DNA from: Enterobacter asburiae
GTDB taxonomy: Bacteria > Pseudomonadota > Gammaproteobacteria > Enterobacterales > Enterobacteriaceae
Direction: 5' to 3'
Assembly (NCBI RefSeq): GCF_024599655.1
Contig: NZ_CP102247.1
Span: 1,612,001 to 1,676,000, forward strand
Length of the DNA: 64,000 bases
The first letter of the stretch is position 1, and each line of letters opens with the position of its first letter. Below are positions 44,618 through 52,077 of this stretch, one piece after another. A program made the position numbers and the translations under genes. The notes beneath the pieces are model-generated. The model was not told the DNA's origin and ran no database searches. It saw nothing but the letters and a program-made list of their open reading frames with translations.

Positions 44618-44801
44618 GGTGATAGTCCTTGCTGAAACGCATTCATCATACAATTAAACCTAAAAATGTGCCACGGATCACATCATGAATTTTGAGCATA
44701 CCAGACATTCCAGAATGGAACGTCCGGTATCGCCTTACAGGGGCAGGCTACAGTTTAGAGGAAAGGGCGTGCGGTGGCGAAGTGACGAGCCAGAGAATGC
44801 A

Positions 44802-45512
44802 TCAGCGCGAGGCGGTCAGTTTATCGAGAAAAGAAAACAGCACCTGATTCATTTCGCGATAATCATGCGAGCGAAGTTTTTCCGCCGTTTCGACAAAACG
44901 AAATTCAGCCGCGCGGCGGAGATCGTTCTGCGAATGTTCAATCAGCAACTCAACGACCTCCGGCGTCAGCTCCATATGGCACTGAAAACCGTAAACCCGT
45001 TCGCCGTATTGCACGATCTGACGGGGACAGCCCTCGCTGTAAGCGAGCACCTTAGCCTGCGGCGTCAACCCTGGCATGTCGTTATGCCAGTGACCGACGC
45101 TAAGCTCGTGGCCAAAATCCCCAAACAGCGGGTTGGCCTTGCCTGCCTCTGTGAGCCTGAGGGGAAATCTGCCGATCTCTTTTTCCGGGCTACGGCAAAA
45201 CGCTGCGCCCAGCGCTTCACCGATAAGCTGCGAGCCCAGACAAACGCCAATCACCGTTTTACCCGCCTCTATTGCGCGGCCGATGAGCCGCATTTCCGCC
45301 TGCGCATCAAACCAGGGGCACTCCTTAAGCGTGGTGGCAGGTGACTGCGGCCCTCCCATGATAATAAGCACGTCCGTACTCTCCAGGTCTTCGGGTAACG
45401 GATCGCCCTGATAAACTCTGGAGTAGCTCAGGCTACAGCCGCGATTTTTCCCCCAGATTTCATAGGCGCCTGGCGCTTCGAAATGTTCATGAATGATAAA
45501 ATGAATGTGCAT
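44802..45512 (-). CDS. Class I glutamine amidotransferase-like protein
   Basis: 236 residues of the type 1 glutamine amidotransferase fold. The triad is complete: Cys91 in GVCLGSQLIG, His179 and Glu181 in GFQCHMELT. It is a stand-alone GATase of the GuaA-like/YfeJ-like group; no synthetase domain is attached, so the acceptor is unknown and gamma-glutamyl hydrolysis is also possible. It is divergent from an AraC-type regulator 59 bases away, which suggests local control. E. coli K-12 has no such pair between yohJ and dusC. Confidence 0.78.
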   Translation of the reverse strand: MHIHFIIHEHFEAPGAYEIWGKNRGCSLSYSRVYQGDPLPEDLESTDVLIIMGGPQSPATTLKECPWFDAQAEMRLIGRAIEAGKTVIGVCLGSQLIGEALGAAFCRSPEKEIGRFPLRLTEAGKANPLFGDFGHELSVGHWHNDMPGLTPQAKVLAYSEGCPRQIVQYGERVYGFQCHMELTPEVVELLIEHSQNDLRRAAEFRFVETAEKLRSHDYREMNQVLFSFLDKLTASR

Positions 45513-45571
45513 TGCGTCTCTCTCCGGTTACGTGTACAAGCAGCATCATAAGAGGAAGGGAGGAATGTGAA

Positions 45572-46369
45572 ATGCCAACCGTTATCGATAAAACGCCAAT
45601 TCACGACGACGCCATCGGATGGTCCAGAGGGGCAATTAGCTATACGCGCGGCGAAGTGGATCCCCCTCACCGGCATTCACAGGGGCAACTTTTGTTTGCC
45701 ATCAAAGGGGTGATGCTGGTCGAAACCGGCAATAAGCGTTGGGTCATACCGCCTCAGCGCGCGCTGTGGATCCCTCCCTTTCAGGAACACACCTACAGTG
45801 TGTTATCCACAACGGAGCTCCGCGCGGTCTGGTTTAGCCCCGCGCTGATAGCGCAATGCGAGCCTTTTACGCGGAAAGAAGAGGTCCACGTGATTATGGC
45901 GACAGCGTTGTTCAAAGAGCTGATTGCCGGGCTGTTCAGCGCGGAATACCGGCCGGCAAGCCAGCGCAGCATGGCCGTTTTGCTGCTCGAAATCCTCAGT
46001 GAGGCGCAGCAGATTTCGACCGAATTACCGATGCCCGTTGATGAGCGGTTACATCGCGTTGCCTGTGACATCATTGCCAACAATCTCTGGGATGTTTCGA
46101 TGGAAAGACTGGCGGAACAGGTAGCGATGTCTGAGCGCACATTCTCACGCGCGTTTATCAAAGATACCGGATTTAGCTTCCGGGCCTGGCGACAGCGAGC
46201 AAGGATTTGTGCCTCGCTGGACTTGCTCGCAAACGGATACCCGGCTAAGCAGGTGGCCTGGATGCTGGGGTTTTCTGGCCCGGCGGCATTTGCGGCGGCG
46301 TTTCGCGCCATTGTCGGGGCAACGACAGCTGACTTTTTCCCTGAACAGAAGCGCTTCCCAGCGATATAG
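45572..46369 (+). CDS. AraC-family transcriptional regulator
   Basis: 265 residues. An N-terminal cupin sensor (PPHRHSQGQLLFAIKGVML near 29-47) is followed by a two-helix-turn-helix AraC domain (VSMERLAEQVAMSERTFSRAF and PAKQVAWMLGFSGPAAFAAAF). ATG 45572 follows GGAGGAATG. An upstream in-frame start overlaps the divergent gene and was set aside. It probably regulates the adjacent amidotransferase. The ligand is unknown. Confidence 0.85.
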   Translation: MPTVIDKTPIHDDAIGWSRGAISYTRGEVDPPHRHSQGQLLFAIKGVMLVETGNKRWVIPPQRALWIPPFQEHTYSVLSTTELRAVWFSPALIAQCEPFTRKEEVHVIMATALFKELIAGLFSAEYRPASQRSMAVLLLEILSEAQQISTELPMPVDERLHRVACDIIANNLWDVSMERLAEQVAMSERTFSRAFIKDTGFSFRAWRQRARICASLDLLANGYPAKQVAWMLGFSGPAAFAAAFRAIVGATTADFFPEQKRFPAI

Positions 46370-46410
46370 AGAGCGGCTACTATAGCGTGTCTTTTTTCAC
46401 AGGTACTGCT

Positions 46411-47349
46411 ATGCGTGTTTTACTGGCCCCAATGGAAGGCGTGCTCGACTCCCTCGTGCGCGAGCTTCTGACCGAGGTGAACGATTATGATCTCTGCGTG
46501 ACGGAGTTTTTGCGCGTGGTCGATATGTTGTTGCCGGTAAAATCCTTCTTCCGCCTGTGCCCCGAGCTGCACAACCAGAGCCGGACCTCTTCCGGCACGC
46601 TGGTGCGTATTCAGCTGCTCGGCCAGTATCCCGAATGGCTGGCGGAGAACGCCGCCCGCGCGGTTGAACTGGGCTCTTACGGGGTGGATCTCAACTGCGG
46701 CTGTCCGTCGAAGCTGGTGAACGGCAGCGGCGGCGGAGCGACGTTGCTGCAAGATCCTGAGCTGATTTACCGCGGCGCGAAGGCGATGCGTGAGGCCGTG
46801 CCTACGCATTTGCCGGTGACGGTGAAGGTGCGCCTGGGATGGGACAGCGACGCGCGGCAGTTTGAAATCGCCGATGCGGTGCAGCAGGCCGGGGCCACCG
46901 AGCTGGTGGTGCATGGCCGCACCAAAGAGGATGGCTACAAAGCCGAACGCATTAACTGGCAGGCGATCGGGGAGATCCGCAAGCGCCTCACCATTCCGGT
47001 CATCGCCAACGGTGAAATCTGTGATTACGAGAGCGCGCAGGCCTGTCTGAACGCCACCGGCTGCGATGCGGTAATGATCGGTCGCGGCGCCCTGAATGTG
47101 CCGAACCTCAGCCGGGTGGTGAAATATAACGAGCCGCGGATGCCGTGGGCAGACGTCGTCACGCTGCTGCAAAAATACAGCCGTCTGGAAAAGCAGGGCG
47201 ACACCGGCTTGTATCACGTCGCGCGAATTAAACAGTGGCTGAGTTATTTACGCAAAGAGTATTCCGAGGCAACTTCTCTCTTTATGGAAATTCGAACATT
47301 AAGCAATTCTGCCGACATTTGTTTTGCTATTAATAATTATCGTCAATAA
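46411..47349 (+). CDS. dusC: tRNA-dihydrouridine(16) synthase DusC with replaced 3' end
   Basis: 312 residues. The FMN TIM barrel begins MRVLLAPMEGVLDSLVRELL, with catalytic Cys98 in LNCGCPSK; GRGALNVPNLSRVV and the C-terminal RNA-binding helices follow. It reduces U16 of tRNAs. The last 25 or so codons differ from E. coli DusC and are A+T-rich: the final 59 bases contain 17 G/C, against 37 of 60 at 46741-46800. The A+T-rich island starts here, so the 3' end was probably supplied by the inserted element while the frame was kept. Confidence 0.9.
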   Translation: MRVLLAPMEGVLDSLVRELLTEVNDYDLCVTEFLRVVDMLLPVKSFFRLCPELHNQSRTSSGTLVRIQLLGQYPEWLAENAARAVELGSYGVDLNCGCPSKLVNGSGGGATLLQDPELIYRGAKAMREAVPTHLPVTVKVRLGWDSDARQFEIADAVQQAGATELVVHGRTKEDGYKAERINWQAIGEIRKRLTIPVIANGEICDYESAQACLNATGCDAVMIGRGALNVPNLSRVVKYNEPRMPWADVVTLLQKYSRLEKQGDTGLYHVARIKQWLSYLRKEYSEATSLFMEIRTLSNSADICFAINNYRQ

Positions 47350-47423
47350 TATTATTGTTTTAATGTTTTTAAATAACGCAGTGGAGTTCCAACTTATCGA
47401 ATGAATTGAGAAACACTGTAATC

Positions 47424-47465
47424 AAAAAAAGTAACAGGGGGCTTTTGCCCCCTGTTACTTTTATA
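47424..47465. terminator. Strong bidirectional terminator between dusC and the island operon
   Basis: GTAACAGGGGGC (47431-47442), loop TTTT and GCCCCCTGTTAC (47447-47458) form a perfect 12-pair stem flanked by seven A and four T residues. It stops the island operon, whose last stop codon is at 47461, and dusC from the other side. Confidence 0.95.
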
Positions 47466-49380
47466 TTAACTTCTCACCATTTTCCTTCCATCTTTTTCTA
47501 ACTAAAGACTCAAACTTAATATCTTTTAGTTCTAGTTTATCTGCATGTTCTAATATTATGACTTGAGGCATAAAACCAGATTTTTCTTTGATGTAATTTA
47601 AAATTGTAACAATGGTGTTAAATATATTTTCCACTTGTTTTAGATCTGAATCCTTCTCTTTTTGATTATTAAATCCGGAAGGGAAATAAACTTGACTTGG
47701 TTGGTCTAAAAAAAGGAAGGTTGGAATACATGATTTTTCCTCTGTAGCCAGTAAATATAAAATAGATAAAAATAAAGACAAATGACAAGCTAACCAGTTC
47801 GCACCACTTCCCATTTCATGTAGCCTAATCTCTTGGTCTCCCAATTTATGATAAAAATCGAAAGACTGAAGAGAAAAATGAAGGTTTGCTGGTTTTAACT
47901 CTTCTTCAAAATCGAGTTGATTACAAATTTGAGTCATTATAGAATTTAATCTTTTCTCATATGTAAGGTATTTTTCTTCAAGATTGTATGTTGCAATTTC
48001 CTTTTCTAGTCTTTCTATTCTAGATCTTAATTCTTTTGTTGAGTCATCTGAATTTATTATTTCATTGTTATTTAAATAAACAGAAATTAGAGTGCTAACT
48101 TGTCCGCGCATAAAGTTCGCTTTCTCGCGAAAACTTTTTGATTTGGCTAATTCTAATTTATTTCTCTCGAATGCCTTAATTTTACCATTTAATATCCGTA
48201 AGTTTCTCTTTATTTCGTCACGTCGTTTAATAAGATTTTCCATTTCAGTGGTAATATCTTCGTGGAAAATTTGTAGTTTTGAAAGATCTTGTACTAAAAC
48301 TGTTTGATGTTGAATTAGAGACTCTAATTCCTGAGATAATGCAGATTGCTTGCTTTCACAAAGAGGACATTTCAATATGTCTGGAGAAGAAATATCAAAA
48401 GTTTTTTTTATTTTATTCAGCTCTGTTGCATGCTCAACGGAGATTGAATTGCATAGCTCTAATTTAGATATTTTTTCATTAATACTTGCTAGTTCAAGGT
48501 TGCAGTTATCTTGATCTTTTATATAATCTTTGTACAAACTTTCTGTTTGCCCTGAGCCATATGCCATATCTGGGACTGAGGGAAGATCAGTTGCAATCTT
48601 CAATATTTGGTTATAGTTTAAGTCTTCAGTTAATTTATAATCAATAAATGCTAAGTAATTTTCAATTAGATCTTTTAAGGTTTTTTTCTTTTGATCATAC
48701 GTGGCTTTATAATTTCGTTCTAATTTCTCTTGAGTCCTGAGCTTTTTATATGTATCATCAAGCTCACGAATTAATCTATAATAATTCCCATCTACCCAGC
48801 CAAGAAATATTGGTAATTCCTTGATGGTTCTATCTCGCTTGATAAAATCATGGAAGCGATAAAATAGAGCATGTTTATTGGCAATTAAATTCTGATGCTG
48901 AAATAATAAAGAAACAGCGTTTCTAATAGAGGCCTTTCCATGATGGAAACTATTTTCATCGTCTCTTAAATTAGATACTGATAATCCGAGATAGCTTTCA
49001 AATTTTTTCTGAGCTTCTTTGATTGATGCCGGAGCTATTTTTTCAAAATAGCTTAAGCTTAATGGTGATATTTTTGTTATATCAACTTCTTGTCTAATGT
49101 ATGCTTTGGAACTCATTCCTGTCTTAAATGCAGGTCTACCGATAACAATGAAGCTCTTGCCTAATTGAAATACGATTGAATAGAAATCCGAAAAGGAGGT
49201 TATTATTCCTTTTGGTATACTGGAAGTTTTAGCAAATAAACAGTAATCAACTATTTCTAATAATGCACTTTTACCAGTTTTAGAATCGCCAGTTATAACA
49301 TTCACACCATCCGTGAATTCAACAAATCTATGTTCACCATTATTATTGAATATATTTATAGATTTAATAATTGCTTTCAT
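47461..49380 (-). CDS. ABC-3C system ATPase, DUF3732, Rad50-like
   Basis: 639 residues. The P-loop GDSKTGKS (31-38) follows a start typical of Rad50/SMC-like proteins (MKAIIKSINIFNNNGEHRFVEF region). Long charged helices (about 200-260, 290-330 and 345-480) form a coiled-coil arm interrupted by CPLC (Cys338, Cys341), a Rad50-type zinc hook. The second half has GSGANW (524-529) at the place of the ABC signature, Walker B FLFLDQPSQ (555-563) and a switch His612 in LEHAD. I recognise DUF3732, the ATPase of ABC three-component systems. It is the last gene of the operon; its ATG directly follows the upstream stop. Low G+C marks it as acquired. Confidence 0.8.
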   Translation of the reverse strand: MKAIIKSINIFNNNGEHRFVEFTDGVNVITGDSKTGKSALLEIVDYCLFAKTSSIPKGIITSFSDFYSIVFQLGKSFIVIGRPAFKTGMSSKAYIRQEVDITKISPLSLSYFEKIAPASIKEAQKKFESYLGLSVSNLRDDENSFHHGKASIRNAVSLLFQHQNLIANKHALFYRFHDFIKRDRTIKELPIFLGWVDGNYYRLIRELDDTYKKLRTQEKLERNYKATYDQKKKTLKDLIENYLAFIDYKLTEDLNYNQILKIATDLPSVPDMAYGSGQTESLYKDYIKDQDNCNLELASINEKISKLELCNSISVEHATELNKIKKTFDISSPDILKCPLCESKQSALSQELESLIQHQTVLVQDLSKLQIFHEDITTEMENLIKRRDEIKRNLRILNGKIKAFERNKLELAKSKSFREKANFMRGQVSTLISVYLNNNEIINSDDSTKELRSRIERLEKEIATYNLEEKYLTYEKRLNSIMTQICNQLDFEEELKPANLHFSLQSFDFYHKLGDQEIRLHEMGSGANWLACHLSLFLSILYLLATEEKSCIPTFLFLDQPSQVYFPSGFNNQKEKDSDLKQVENIFNTIVTILNYIKEKSGFMPQVIILEHADKLELKDIKFESLVRKRWKENGEKLI

Positions 49381-49851
49381 TTAGATTGCTCCAAATTTTA
49401 TAATGATATCTAATGAGTCTTCTTTTGCTAACATTGCGCCGAGATTATATGCAGCCTTATAATGTTTCTTTTTATACTCATCATTTTCTGTAATGGATTT
49501 TATTGGTTCATGAAGGGTAATGTGACTGTTTATAGATAATTTACCTAATGATGATAATATAATAATGGCTTTTTTAGTAACTGGTTTATAATGTTCAATA
49601 TTCCATTTTGATTTAAAATATGAGCTTTGCAAGTTACTATTAGTTAATAGTTTACTCATGTTTGATTTAATGTTGCCTTTCGAGAGATGTTCTAAAGCAT
49701 TCTCATCGAGCAAAATAGGAATTGCAAGGAAGATTAATTCAAATTCTAATCCATCTTTTTTTATTCTTTGCGCACCACTTAAAAAACTTTCGAGTAAAGA
49801 AGCGATCCATAAAGGAGAGTGTAATAGTGCAATAAAATCAATCGGTTTCAT
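49381..49851 (-). CDS. ABC-3C system middle component
   Basis: 156 residues, mostly helical by eye, with no catalytic motif that I can name. Its size, its place between a nuclease-type protein and a DUF3732 ATPase, and its start MKPIDFIALLHSPLWIASLL fit the small middle component of ABC-3C systems, thought to bridge ATPase and effector. It overlaps the upstream gene by 14 bases, and its TAA is followed directly by the ATPase ATG. The assignment rests mainly on context. Confidence 0.65.
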   Translation of the reverse strand: MKPIDFIALLHSPLWIASLLESFLSGAQRIKKDGLEFELIFLAIPILLDENALEHLSKGNIKSNMSKLLTNSNLQSSYFKSKWNIEHYKPVTKKAIIILSSLGKLSINSHITLHEPIKSITENDEYKKKHYKAAYNLGAMLAKEDSLDIIIKFGAI

Positions 49852-50953
49852 TGTTCTTTACCTCAAAATGCCATGAGAAATTTTTCTGCTCAACATGAGA
49901 ATGAATTCTTCCCTTCTGATAGTATTTTTCCATGGAATGTACATTCCGTATTTGTTTCGTTTCTAACAGCAAACAGTCTGAGTACATAATTTTTGATTGA
50001 TTTGTTACGTTAATCGGGGTGCTCATTAATTGCAAAGTATTGATATGTTTTAATTTTAATAAATCGAGATCTTGTAATAAATCATCTTCAAAATCTTCAA
50101 GATGATTTACCAAAGTTGAATGCAACCTAAGAAGTTTTAGTAAGCTTTTTTCTGAGCGAAGATAATCTATTACTGCATCAGTTATCATCTTTTCGCCAAT
50201 CTCTATAGATTCTAGTTCCTTAACGAAATAGTAATTATTTGATTTTTCCTCTATGACATCTGTTTTAGACACTACTGGAAATGGATAATCTTTCTGAACA
50301 TAAGGCATCGAAAAACCTATCATTTCTCTTATGAACTCATTATATTCTATATGCCACGTATCTGAGTTTTTTATTGCTTTTAATGATATAAAGCCCAACA
50401 TTCTTTCTATGAATGATTCCTTGTGAATGTCAGGGATTAATTTAAAAGCATCATGTGATTTAAGTTCCTCAAGCTTATCCATTATGTTTGGCTGCGATGA
50501 TATTATATTTATTTTATCAAGAAGAGATAAAATCTCTTCATCACTTCGTAGTAATAATTCATTATGATATTTCTGTATTGTTTGGGTAGGTATGACTTTC
50601 TTTAATCGTTCTTTTTTTATCTTTGATGATAAATTATTCCAATCGAAAAATATTGACTCTTCTTTAATGTCTGAAGTTGTTAATAATTCAAATCGTGTAA
50701 AGCCTGAATAAACTGCATGCTCAGACATTAAGTTGTATAATGTCTTCCAAAAGTCTCTGTGTGTATCATTAAGAAATGTATCAGACATATGATGTTTAAC
50801 TTCTGTACTAGTTCCATTATGAGCTACATCACCAAAGCATTCGATCCAAATAATATCATTCTCTTTTCCACTCAAGCATCTTTCTAACGCTATAAATTTC
50901 TGGTATTCGAAACCCAATATGTTTGAGGTGGCATTATTAGATACTCCTGACAT
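49838..50953 (-). CDS. ABC-3C system effector with PD-(D/E)XK-like nuclease domain
   Basis: 371 residues. The N-terminal 80 residues show GFEYQKF (14-20), acidic Glu38 and Asp42 (IECFGDVA) and Glu51-x-Lys53 (STEVKHH), then DFWKTLYNLM. This spacing is that of restriction-endonuclease-fold nucleases such as the DUF4297/Cap4-type domain. The remaining part (about 90-371) is helical and probably the C-terminal domain that links to the other ABC-3C components. The start at 50953 has a strong GGAGGT site. It is first in the operon. Low G+C and codon use differ from neighbours. Confidence 0.72.
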   Translation of the reverse strand: MSGVSNNATSNILGFEYQKFIALERCLSGKENDIIWIECFGDVAHNGTSTEVKHHMSDTFLNDTHRDFWKTLYNLMSEHAVYSGFTRFELLTTSDIKEESIFFDWNNLSSKIKKERLKKVIPTQTIQKYHNELLLRSDEEILSLLDKINIISSQPNIMDKLEELKSHDAFKLIPDIHKESFIERMLGFISLKAIKNSDTWHIEYNEFIREMIGFSMPYVQKDYPFPVVSKTDVIEEKSNNYYFVKELESIEIGEKMITDAVIDYLRSEKSLLKLLRLHSTLVNHLEDFEDDLLQDLDLLKLKHINTLQLMSTPINVTNQSKIMYSDCLLLETKQIRNVHSMEKYYQKGRIHSHVEQKNFSWHFEVKNNETD

Positions 50954-51153
50954 GATTACCTCCCTGATATATAAACGAAGTCTACTATAACTCCTATATA
51001 GAGTAACTTGTAAACAAAAATTTTAATACTGTGTGAATATACAGGTAAGTGTTGTTTCGATATGTTTTTTTCAAGAAAAGACATTACTGGATATTCATTT
51101 TATTTGAAATGGTTAACTTTGTTAATTAATTGTTGATTTGACTTATCATCTTT
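50954..51153 (-). promoter_or_regulatory. Promoter region of the island operon and right boundary
   Basis: 200 A+T-rich bases. On the minus strand TTTACA (51009-51014) and TATAGT (50984-50989) make a candidate promoter with a 19-base spacer. The spacer contains an imperfect palindrome ACTCCTATATAGAGT (50990-51004) that could be an operator. No regulator gene is encoded in the island. The region ends abruptly at the bglA fragment near 51153. Confidence 0.35.
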
Positions 51154-51750
51154 ATGCAGCGCTTCTTCCGCGACAACGGTATTCAGCTTGAGGTCACGGA
51201 TGCCGACCGCGAGGCGCTGAAATCGACCGTCGACTTTATCTCGTTCAGCTACTACATGACGGGCTGCGTCACCGCGGATGACGCCCTCAACCAGCAGGCG
51301 CGCGGCAACATCCTGAGCATGGTGCCAAACCCGCATCTGGCCAGTTCCGAATGGGGCTGGCAGATTGACCCCATCGGTCTGCGTACCCTGTTAAACGTGC
51401 TTTGGGATCGCTATCAGAAGCCGTTGTTTATCGTAGAAAATGGCCTCGGCGCGAAGGATAAACCGGACGCGGACGGCGTGGTCCAGGATGACTATCGCAT
51501 CAGCTACCTTAACGACCATCTGGTACAGGTGCGAGAAGCGATTGAAGACGGCGTTGAGGTGATGGGCTATACCAGCTGGGGGCCAATCGACCTGGTGAGC
51601 GCGTCTAAAGCGGAACTGTCCAAACGCTACGGCTTTATTTACGTGGACCGCGACGACAGCGGTAAAGGCACCCTGGCGCGCAGCCGTAAAAAGAGTTTTT
51701 ACTGGTATAAAGAGGTGATTGCCACGAAGGGGGGATCGCTGAAAGCCTGA
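51154..51750 (+). pseudogene. bglA: 3' fragment of 6-phospho-beta-glucosidase BglA
   Basis: 198 codons that match the C-terminal two fifths of glycoside hydrolase family 1 6-phospho-beta-glucosidases. The nucleophile segment FIVENGLGAKD is present, but the N-terminal part with the acid/base NEP motif is missing. The family is normally near 475 residues. WGPIDLVSA replaces the usual WGCIDLVSA. The G+C content jumps from island to core level exactly here, so the gene was cut by the insertion or a linked deletion. A stable active product is not expected. Confidence 0.85.
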
Positions 51751-51763
51751 GATGAATAACATC

Positions 51764-51782
51764 GCCCGGCGCAGTGCCGGGC
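51764..51782. repeat. Hairpin between the bglA fragment and yohP
   Basis: GCCCGGC (51764-51770), loop GCAGT and GCCGGGC (51776-51782) form a perfect seven-pair stem between two convergent genes. No T run follows, so termination would be weak. Confidence 0.55.
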
Positions 51783-51789
51783 AAATAGA

Positions 51790-51873
51790 TCAGAAAATCA
51801 TTTTGAATACGCCGGTAACCACTAACAGCCCTATCAAAAATATAATTAAAATAACCCACAGTAATATTTTCAT
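51790..51873 (-). CDS. yohP: 27-residue inner-membrane protein YohP
   Basis: The frame encodes 27 residues starting MKILLWVILIIFLIG and ending VFKMIF, almost the same as E. coli YohP. It has one hydrophobic helix and little else. AGGAGAAGGG lies six bases or so before the ATG, a very strong ribosome binding site. In E. coli YohP is inserted into the inner membrane post-translationally and its mRNA is membrane-associated; its role is unknown. Its location beside mdtQ agrees with the E. coli map. Confidence 0.88.
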   Translation of the reverse strand: MKILLWVILIIFLIGLLVVTGVFKMIF

Positions 51874-52077
51874 TCCCTTCTCCTGCCCGTGTATGACACT
51901 GAATAAGTGTAGCAGTCAATTCATAATTCGCATGAATATATTTAATTTACTCATTGTGGTTGGAAATAAATTGCCGAATATGAAAATGTATGACAATTTG
52001 CGGATTGCCACGCGTTACTAAAAAACAGAGCGGCATCAAGCGTAATTTGCGCCTTTAATTTTTTGAGTTATGGCGTA

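Noticed and set aside
47461..51153. Island as an IS element or complete integrative element
   Set aside because: No transposase, integrase, terminal inverted repeats or tRNA was seen; only a short direct repeat of uncertain meaning.
51752..52021. 89-codon plus-strand frame across the yohP region
   Set aside because: It lies opposite yohP, which has a strong ribosome binding site and a conserved product; the plus frame has neither.
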